A model generated the notes under the pieces. The model was not told the origin of the DNA and made no database searches. It saw only the letters and a list, made by a program, of their open reading frames with translations. From positions 1-11,853 of the forward strand of contig DAHVFI010000182.1 of NCBI GenBank assembly GCA_027317045.1: a stretch of DNA of 11,853 nt. The letters run 5' to 3'. This document shows, piece after piece, positions 7,084 through 11,853 of the stretch. Position 1 is the first letter of the stretch. Each line of letters starts with the position of its first letter. The translations under genes were made by a program, and so were the position numbers. This DNA is from Gammaproteobacteria bacterium. Lineage in GTDB: Bacteria; Pseudomonadota; Gammaproteobacteria; Natronospirales; REEB76.

Positions 7084-7590
7084 ATGATTACATCCTTCCG
7101 CTTACTCGCGATCCTGATAGCTGTCATCGTTCTGGCCCCACCGACCTATGGCGCTGTGCAGAATCAGGATGAAGCGCAAATCCGCAACGTGGTTATGCGA
7201 CAGGCTGACACGTGGAACAGCCACGATGCCACAGCTTATGCTGCTCTGTTCACCAAAGATTGCGATGTGGTGAATGTGCCTGGCTGGTGGTGGAAAGGGC
7301 GCGCGGAACTCCAACACAAACTTACTGCAGCCTTCTCAACCGCGTTTCGGAAGAGTAAACTCACGATCACCGACGTGCAGATGAGATTCTTGACTCCCAG
7401 CGTTGCGCTTGCACATGCCCGCTGGACAATGGTCGGCTTCAAGATGCCTCCAGGAATGCCGGAACCAGGCGCAGGTATTCAAACGCTGGTTCTCACGAAA
7501 CAGCAGGGCCAGTGGCTGATCACGGGCTTCCAGAACACTCTCACCCAACCTGAAAGGCCGTTCCTTGCGGAACCGAAGCAGGCGCCATAA
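7084..7590 (+). CDS. Small exported SgcJ/EcaC-like (DUF4440/NTF2-fold) protein
   Basis: The product has 168 residues from the ATG at 7084, which follows AAGGGGG at suitable spacing; the frame is open further upstream but without a comparable signal. A signal peptide (ITSFRLLAILIAVIVLAPP, cut near TYG|AV, residue 23) is followed by an NTF2-like domain: DEAQIRNVVMRQADTWNSHD, AAYAALFTKD-type cone entry (here AYAALFTKDCDVVNVPGWWW), RAELQHKL, the beta-strands VALAHARWTMVGF and IQTLVLTKQQGQWLITGFQN, then the C-terminus. This order is typical of SgcJ/EcaC/DUF4440 proteins, which bind small molecules or are weak enzymes; no reaction can be assigned. It lies 13 bp behind the S9 peptidase and is probably cotranscribed. 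Its base composition looks less GC-rich than its neighbours, and a MITE candidate follows about 100 bp later, so recent acquisition is possible. Confidence 0.8.
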   Translation: MITSFRLLAILIAVIVLAPPTYGAVQNQDEAQIRNVVMRQADTWNSHDATAYAALFTKDCDVVNVPGWWWKGRAELQHKLTAAFSTAFRKSKLTITDVQMRFLTPSVALAHARWTMVGFKMPPGMPEPGAGIQTLVLTKQQGQWLITGFQNTLTQPERPFLAEPKQAP

Positions 7591-7693
7591 TCGCTGGTAA
7601 ACGATATTCTGTATTCATAGATATTAGCGATGGGACGATGCTGCGGGATTGGGGTGATGCAGTAAGTTTGAGCGAGATAAACCTGGACGAAAC

Positions 7694-7841
7694 TAGAAGC
7701 GGTCTCAAAAACCAGAATCCGTTCATGTTGAGCGTAGCGAAGCGAAGTCGAAACATCCCTGCTGCGGCAGAAATTCCACCCTTCGACTTCGCGCCCTCTG
7801 CGTTACGCTCAGGGCGAATGGCATTTTTGAGACCACTTCTA
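7694..7841. mobile_element. MITE-like inverted-repeat element with TA flanks
   Basis: Ends read TAGAAGCGGTCTCAAAAA (from 7694) and, reverse-complemented, TAGAAGTGGTCTCAAAAA (to 7841), an 18-bp terminal inverted repeat with one mismatch. Inner arms also pair: GAGCGTA 7730-7736 with TACGCTC 7804-7810, and GCGAAGTCGAA 7742-7752 with TTCGACTTCGC 7782-7792. The whole thus folds into one long imperfect hairpin. It carries no coding capacity. The terminal TA at both ends would fit a TA target duplication, as produced by IS630/Tc1-type transposases, but the TA could also simply be part of the repeat. The internal GAGCGTAGCGAAG and TTCGACTTCGC motifs resemble a dispersed palindromic repeat common in proteobacterial intergenic DNA. 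It fills most of the 347-bp gap 7591-7937. The remaining 7591-7693 shows no clear gene or terminator. Confidence 0.62.
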
Positions 7842-7856
7842 AATGATTTTGTGGTT

Positions 7857-7873
7857 GTAGAGCTCATCTCTAC
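7857..7873 (-). other. Small hairpin downstream of the sixA-like gene
   Basis: GTAGAG (7857-7862) and CTCTAC (7868-7873) form a 6-bp stem with a 5-nt loop, 65 bp past the stop of the sixA-like gene on the - strand. It lacks a following T-run, so it is at best a weak termination or mRNA-end structure. Confidence 0.25.
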
Positions 7874-7937
7874 CTACACGGGCTCAGTACACAACGGCAG
7901 TGCTGCGAAATACTCTGGCTTACGCGCCGCCTGCCCA

Positions 7938-8438
7938 TCAGCCGAGTCCCGCCAGTTGTTTGAGGGTCAGGCACCAGGCGATGCGGGCGTCGCCCGGCAG
8001 GGCATGATCCGGCATGTCCAGGCGGCAGACACTGCCTTTCTTCATGTGCACCAGACTGCGGGAGTTGCCGGTGGTCAGGTAGCCGATCCATTGGCTCAGA
8101 TCCGGCTCGTGACCCACCAGCGCGATCACGGCAGTTTGGCGTACCACCCAATGCAGCAATCTGCCGGGATCGAACCCCGGAGCGAGGCGCGGGTGCCGCA
8201 GGCGTCTTGCCCGCGGGAATACCGCCGACAGAATTTCAGCGGTCTGAATCGCGCGGGTCAAAGGGCTGGATAAAATCAAGGCTATGTCATCAATCTGAGT
8301 AGCGAGCCCGCGGGCGCCTTTGTGCATCTGCCGCCTGCCGGCTTCGGTGAGCCTGCGCTCCGCATCCCCGCGTCCGGCTGCCGCGGCGCCCGTCGGTTCT
8401 TCCGCTTCGGCATGCCGCACCACCAGCACCTGTCTCAT
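7938..8438 (-). CDS. sixA: SixA-like phosphohistidine phosphatase (histidine phosphatase superfamily)
   Basis: The product has 166 residues, close to the length of E. coli SixA. The catalytic RH pair is Arg8-His9 in VVRHAEAE, with Ala replacing Gly of the usual RHG as in SixA-type proteins. The second Arg is Arg62 in LSSPLTRAIQTAEIL, and the second His is His110 in VGHEPDLSQWIGYL. These residues form the phosphate pocket in which His9 is transiently phosphorylated. The protein lacks the large insert of phosphoglycerate mutases, which favours the small SixA group. SixA removes phosphate from phosphohistidine proteins in the cytoplasm (ArcB Hpt domain, NPr of the nitrogen PTS). Its start overlaps the stop of the upstream yyaL-like gene (ATGA), so translation is probably coupled. 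Its actual partner here is unknown, since no kinase or PTS gene is present. Confidence 0.85.
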   Translation of the reverse strand: MRQVLVVRHAEAEEPTGAAAAGRGDAERRLTEAGRRQMHKGARGLATQIDDIALILSSPLTRAIQTAEILSAVFPRARRLRHPRLAPGFDPGRLLHWVVRQTAVIALVGHEPDLSQWIGYLTTGNSRSLVHMKKGSVCRLDMPDHALPGDARIAWCLTLKQLAGLG

Positions 8439-10492
8439 GGCCGCAGGGCCATGGCCAGATCAGCCAATGACGTTATCGGCAGGGAGCAGGTGGTGCCACG
8501 ACACACATAAGCGCAGATCTCGCCGCGCGGCGCACACTGGGCCAATAACCCGCTCAAACCGATGGCAGCATTCGGGATGGCCAGCTCAATCCGGCGCGCA
8601 TCAAATTTTTGATTCAATGCCGATCGCCATTCCGGCAGCGCCTGGGTTTCCCCCCGCAGGATGACCATGGCCGGCGGCTGCAGCGCGTCGCTCAGCGCCG
8701 TGAGTGTGGACAAATGACCATCGGGATAACGCGCTGCAGAGGAGAGTGCGGCTTTGAGCGCGTGTTCCGCGGCGCCGAGGTAACGCGGTTCGGCGCACAG
8801 GTGGCCGAGAGCCAAGAACGCGCGTGCGGCCACGGCATTGCCCGCCGGCATGGACTCGTCGCCAAAAGTCTTGGGGCGGTGCAGCGGCGTTGCTTGGTCA
8901 TTGGCCGTGAACCAGAACCCGCCCTGGCTCCGGTCTTCAAAATGCGTGAGCAGCGCGTCCGCCAGCGCTCGCGCCCAATCCAACCACTGTGCGTTCCAGC
9001 GCGCCTGCACCAATTCCAACAGGCCATCCAGCAGGAAGGCGTAATCGTCCAGATAGGCGGGTAGTTCGGCGCGTTGCGCGCGCCAGCTCGCCAGCAGCCG
9101 GCCGTCACGCCACAGCCGCGTGTGAATGAATTGCGCGGCGCGTTCCGCCGAATCAATCCAGTCGTCATGCCCGAGCAGGCGGCCGGCACTGGCCATGCCG
9201 GCGATCATGAGGCCATTCCAGGCGCTGAGCACTTTGTCGTCCAGGCCGGGGCGTACACGCTGCGCGCGCGCGGCCAGCAATTTCATGCGCGCGGACTCCA
9301 GCAATGCTGTGGCCTGCATTGCCATGATGCCGGCGGCCTGCGCCAGATGCGGGATGGGTTGACGCACGCACAGGTGCCAGAGCCCCTCGAAGTTGGGCGG
9401 GCCATCGAGTCCGTAATGCGGCGCGAATAGAGCGTATTCCTGCGGCGTGAGCCGCGCACGGATTTCTTCCTTGTCCCAGACGTAATACTTGCCTTCGTGA
9501 CCTTCGGAATCGGCATCCAGGCTGGCGTAATAAGCGCCTGCCGGTGCTTGCATTTCACCCGTAACCCAGCCGGCAATGCCTTCCGCCACCTGTTTGAACA
9601 ACGGCTCGGCCGTGAGTTTCCAGGTGTGCGCGTACAGGCCCAGCAACGGACCGTTGTCGTAGAGCATTTTCTCGAAATGCGGAATGTTCCATTCCGCATC
9701 CACGGAATAGCGGCTGAAACCGCCGCCCAACTGGTCATAAATACCGCCCTCGGCCATGCGCGTGAGGCTGGTGGTAAGCATGTGGCGGGCACCGGCGCCG
9801 GAATCCGTGTCCAATGCACGCCGCAGCAGGAATTCGAGAGCCGGGACGTGGGGGAATTTGGGTGCCCGGCCGAAGCCGCCGAAGCGCGGGTCAAAACTCT
9901 CCGCCAATGCGCGCTGCGCGGCTTCGATAGGCGCGGAGTCCAAGGACATTGCCGGTCGGGTGTCTTCAGTCTCGATGCGCCGGAATAGCTGCTGCAACGA
10001 GGCGTTTTGCTGCCGCAGCTGTGGCTGTTGTTCATGGAAGAAGGTGCTCACGCGCGTGAGCACCTCTTTAAATGAGGGTATGCCATAACGCGCCTCAAGC
10101 GGGAAATAGGTGCCGGCAAAGAAGGGTGTCAGGTCGTCGGGCGTGAGAAACACGGTCAGTGGCCAGCCGCCGCCGCGCTGCGCCAGGATTTGATGCGCAA
10201 GCTGGTATACGCGATCCAGGTCCGGCCGTTCCTCCCGGTCCACCTTGATGTTCACGAACGCCTGGTTCATGAGCGCGGCGGTGTCGGGGTCCTCGAAGGA
10301 TTCATGCGCCATGACGTGGCACCAATGGCAGGCGGAGTAACCGATGGAAAGCAGGATGGGTTTATTGCGGGTACGCGCCAGCGCCAGTGTCTCGTCGGTC
10401 CAGGGATGCCAGTCCACAGGATTGTGGGCGTGTTGCAGCAGGTAGGGACTGGTCTCGCCCGCAAGGTCATTGTTGTGTGAGGTGTCACGCAT
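8435..10492 (-). CDS. YyaL/SSP411-family thioredoxin-domain protein (DUF255)
   Basis: The product has 685 residues, normal for the family (B. subtilis YyaL, mammalian SPATA20/SSP411). The N-terminal signature is ETSPYLLQHAHNPVDW (13-28). A thioredoxin-like domain follows with Cys55-His-Trp-Cys58 in SIGYSACHWCHVMAHESFED, VDREERPDLD (84-93) and GGWPLTVFLTPDD (108-120), then GTYFPLEARYGIPSF. The rest resembles an (alpha/alpha)6 barrel of the N-acylglucosamine 2-epimerase/six-hairpin type, with GGGFSRYSVDAEWNIPHFEKM and YYASLDADSEG. No signal peptide is present, so it is cytoplasmic. The biochemical role of the family is unsettled; a CxxC redox or sugar-linked function is only suggested by folds. 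The ATG at 10492 is used because the conserved ETSPYLLQHA begins 12 residues later, although no Shine-Dalgarno sequence is visible. The last codons overlap the sixA-like gene. Confidence 0.92.
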   Translation of the reverse strand: MRDTSHNNDLAGETSPYLLQHAHNPVDWHPWTDETLALARTRNKPILLSIGYSACHWCHVMAHESFEDPDTAALMNQAFVNIKVDREERPDLDRVYQLAHQILAQRGGGWPLTVFLTPDDLTPFFAGTYFPLEARYGIPSFKEVLTRVSTFFHEQQPQLRQQNASLQQLFRRIETEDTRPAMSLDSAPIEAAQRALAESFDPRFGGFGRAPKFPHVPALEFLLRRALDTDSGAGARHMLTTSLTRMAEGGIYDQLGGGFSRYSVDAEWNIPHFEKMLYDNGPLLGLYAHTWKLTAEPLFKQVAEGIAGWVTGEMQAPAGAYYASLDADSEGHEGKYYVWDKEEIRARLTPQEYALFAPHYGLDGPPNFEGLWHLCVRQPIPHLAQAAGIMAMQATALLESARMKLLAARAQRVRPGLDDKVLSAWNGLMIAGMASAGRLLGHDDWIDSAERAAQFIHTRLWRDGRLLASWRAQRAELPAYLDDYAFLLDGLLELVQARWNAQWLDWARALADALLTHFEDRSQGGFWFTANDQATPLHRPKTFGDESMPAGNAVAARAFLALGHLCAEPRYLGAAEHALKAALSSAARYPDGHLSTLTALSDALQPPAMVILRGETQALPEWRSALNQKFDARRIELAIPNAAIGLSGLLAQCAPRGEICAYVCRGTTCSLPITSLADLAMALRP

Positions 10493-10521
10493 ATCGGGGG
10501 CGGCTGGTAGAATGCCGCCAC

Positions 10522-10527
10522 TATAAT
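10522..10527 (+). promoter_or_regulatory. Candidate -10 box of the rlmI-like gene
   Basis: A perfect TATAAT lies 19 nt ahead of the ATG at 10547. The -35 position (around 10499-10504, GGCGGC) does not match consensus and is one arm of an inverted repeat (GGCGGC 10499-10504, GCCGCC 10514-10519) in the divergent yyaL-rlmI gap. Initiation near 10534 would leave a leader of about 12 nt. Confidence 0.4.
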
Positions 10528-10546
10528 CCCCGGCTTGTCATACCGC

Positions 10547-11731
10547 ATGTCACTCCCGCCGCTGCTGTTGAAAAAGAACGAAGACCGGCGCCTGCGGGCC
10601 GGCCATCTGTGGGTGTTCAGCAACGAAGTGGATATCAAACGCACGCCCCTCAAGGCCTTTGCGCCGGGCGAGGCGGTTGAGATTCGGGCGCACAACGGGC
10701 GTGCCGTAGGTACTGGCTATGTGAATCCCAATTCATTGATTTGCGCGCGCCTCTTGTCACGCGATGCGGCGCATCCGCCGGATCGCTCGCTGCTGGTGCA
10801 TCGGCTCAATATCGCCTTAGCGTTGCGCGAACGTTTGTATGCGCAGCCGTTTTACCGCTTGGCATTCGGCGAATCCGACAATCTTCCCGGGCTGGTGGTG
10901 GACCGCTATGGCGAGGTGCTGGTGGCGCAGATCACCACCGCCGGCATGGAAATGATGAAGGCCGACATCGTGGCAGCGCTCATGAAAGTCGTGAAGCCTT
11001 CCGGGATTCTATTCCGCAACGATGTGGGCATTCGCGAACTGGAGGGTTTGCCGCTGTATACGGAATTAGCGCACGGTACGCTAGCGGAGGCGGTGATTAT
11101 CGAGGAGCATGGATGCCGGTTCGAGGTGCCGCTGACAGGCGGACAGAAGACCGGCTGGTTCTTCGACCAGTATGACAACCGCGGCCGCCTGCTGCGTTAC
11201 CTTCCCGGCAAGCGGGTGCTGGATGTATTCAGTTATGTGGGTGCCTGGGGTATCCAGGCGGCGGCCCACGGCGCCCGCGAGGCGCTGTGCGTGGACAGCT
11301 CGAATACGGCCCTGGCGCAAGCCACCCGCAACGCGGCCCTCAACGGCGTGCAAATCGGCACGCGCGAGGCCGATGCCTTCGATGCGCTGCGTGAATTGCA
11401 CGCCGCCGGTGAAAAGTTCGACGTGGTGGTGCTGGATCCGCCGGCCTTCGTGAAGCGTAAAAAAGACCTGATGGCAGGGCGGGAAGCCTACCAGCGTCTC
11501 AATCAGCTGGGCATGCAGGTGCTGAACAGGGATGGCCTGCTCATTTCTTGCTCATGTTCCTACCATATGCCGGCGGAGGCCCTGCTTGCCGGGATCCAAT
11601 CGGCGTGCCGCCATCTGGACCGGGAAGCGCAAGTGCTGGAGCGAGGCGGGCAGGCGGCGGATCATCCGGTGCATCCCGCAATTCCCGAAACCGCCTATCT
11701 CAAGGCGTTTTTCGTGCGCGTTGTTGGGTGA
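10547..11731 (+). CDS. rlmI: RlmI-like 23S rRNA (cytosine-5)-methyltransferase
   Basis: The product has 394 residues from the ATG at 10547; an in-frame TTG at 10535 would add four residues. It opens with a PUA-type RNA-binding domain (about 1-80): LLLKKNEDRRLRAGHLWVFS and EAVEIRAHNGRAVGTGYVNP. A middle EEHG-type segment precedes the Rossmann methyltransferase: FFDQYDNRG, motif I VLDVFSYVGAWGIQAAA (Asp226), motif IV VVLDPPAFVKRK (Asp297-Pro-Pro) and motif VI LLISCSCSYHM with Cys335 and Cys337. The SCSCSYH context carries the Cys expected for cytosine-5 chemistry. RlmI uses SAM to make m5C1962 in 23S rRNA. Length, domain order and motifs match RlmI closely; the precise target nucleotide is inferred from the family. 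No clear Shine-Dalgarno sequence precedes the start. It is divergent from the yyaL-like gene with a 54-bp gap. Confidence 0.92.
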   Translation: MSLPPLLLKKNEDRRLRAGHLWVFSNEVDIKRTPLKAFAPGEAVEIRAHNGRAVGTGYVNPNSLICARLLSRDAAHPPDRSLLVHRLNIALALRERLYAQPFYRLAFGESDNLPGLVVDRYGEVLVAQITTAGMEMMKADIVAALMKVVKPSGILFRNDVGIRELEGLPLYTELAHGTLAEAVIIEEHGCRFEVPLTGGQKTGWFFDQYDNRGRLLRYLPGKRVLDVFSYVGAWGIQAAAHGAREALCVDSSNTALAQATRNAALNGVQIGTREADAFDALRELHAAGEKFDVVVLDPPAFVKRKKDLMAGREAYQRLNQLGMQVLNRDGLLISCSCSYHMPAEALLAGIQSACRHLDREAQVLERGGQAADHPVHPAIPETAYLKAFFVRVVG

Positions 11732-11751
11732 GCCGCGGGAGCGGCGAACGA

Positions 11752-11769
11752 CCGGCCATGGATGGCCGG
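11752..11769. repeat. Hairpin downstream of the rlmI-like gene
   Basis: CCGGCCA (11752-11758) and TGGCCGG (11763-11769) form a 7-bp stem with loop TGGA, 20 bp after the rlmI stop. No T-run follows, so it is a REP-type or mRNA 3'-stabilising hairpin rather than a textbook terminator. The rest of 11732-11853 shows no recognisable gene or site. Confidence 0.45.
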
Positions 11770-11853
11770 GCTGGACGATGCACCCTGGATGGTTCAGTGA
11801 GCTGCTTGCGCCACAGAGTTCACACGGAAATGCACAGGGTTGTAGTTTAGAAT

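Noticed and set aside
7691..7845. CRISPR array or small structured RNA as an explanation for the inverted repeats
   Set aside because: There is only one pair of inverted arms and no direct repeats with spacers. The terminal repeats and TA flanks fit a MITE better.
7638..8273. A 211-codon + strand open frame running through the MITE candidate into the sixA-like gene
   Set aside because: It crosses an inverted-repeat element and the antisense of a conserved phosphatase, and shows no domain or ribosome binding site.
8601..10088. Several overlapping open frames on both strands inside the yyaL-like gene
   Set aside because: All are shorter than the conserved 685-residue frame and have low-complexity Arg/Ala/Pro-rich products without motifs.

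Overview
The window is GC-rich chromosomal DNA from a Gram-negative proteobacterium. Several things point that way: HtrA-type and S9 proteins with export signals, an ECF sigma/anti-sigma pair, an RlmI-type rRNA methyltransferase, a SixA-like phosphatase, and small REP/MITE-like palindromic elements. The style (ATGA overlaps, GC-biased codons, REP-like hairpins) fits a gammaproteobacterium, perhaps near the Xanthomonadales or an uncultured relative, but this is inference and the genus cannot be read from the sequence. No rRNA, tRNA, CRISPR array, complete IS or prophage gene is visible.

Layout. (1) 1-2439, + strand: the 3' part of a very large HtrA-family protein with two trypsin-like domains and four PDZ-like segments. 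It is of the Nma111/Deg7 type, and its second protease domain has lost the catalytic His and Ser. (2) 2440-2577: a REP-like hairpin and a 32-bp inverted repeat that probably terminates transcription from both sides. (3) 4609 down to 2578, - strand: a tight three-gene operon (ECF sigma factor, zinc-motif-free membrane anti-sigma factor, exported DUF4097-type beta-repeat protein) linked by two ATGA overlaps. (4) 4610-4841: a divergent control region with a candidate ECF promoter on the - strand, a candidate sigma-70 promoter on the + strand and two perfect palindromes. (5) 4842-7590, + strand: an exported prolyl-oligopeptidase-family (S9A) peptidase followed 13 bp later by a small exported SgcJ/EcaC-like NTF2-fold protein. 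(6) 7591-7937: non-coding, mostly a 148-bp inverted-repeat element bounded by TA dinucleotides, i.e. a MITE candidate. (7) 10492 down to 7938, - strand: a YyaL/SSP411 thioredoxin-domain protein overlapping a SixA-like phosphohistidine phosphatase. (8) 10547-11731, + strand: an RlmI-like 23S rRNA cytosine-5 methyltransferase transcribed divergently from yyaL. (9) 11732-11853: non-coding, with one hairpin.

How the parts fit. The left half is themed on envelope protein quality control, extracytoplasmic sensing and exported hydrolysis (HtrA-like protease, ECF operon, exported S9 peptidase). The right half is conserved housekeeping (RlmI, YyaL, SixA). I see no clear evidence of a wholly new system. 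The items most worth following are the tandem HtrA, the ECF/DUF4097 operon with its control region, and the MITE candidate.
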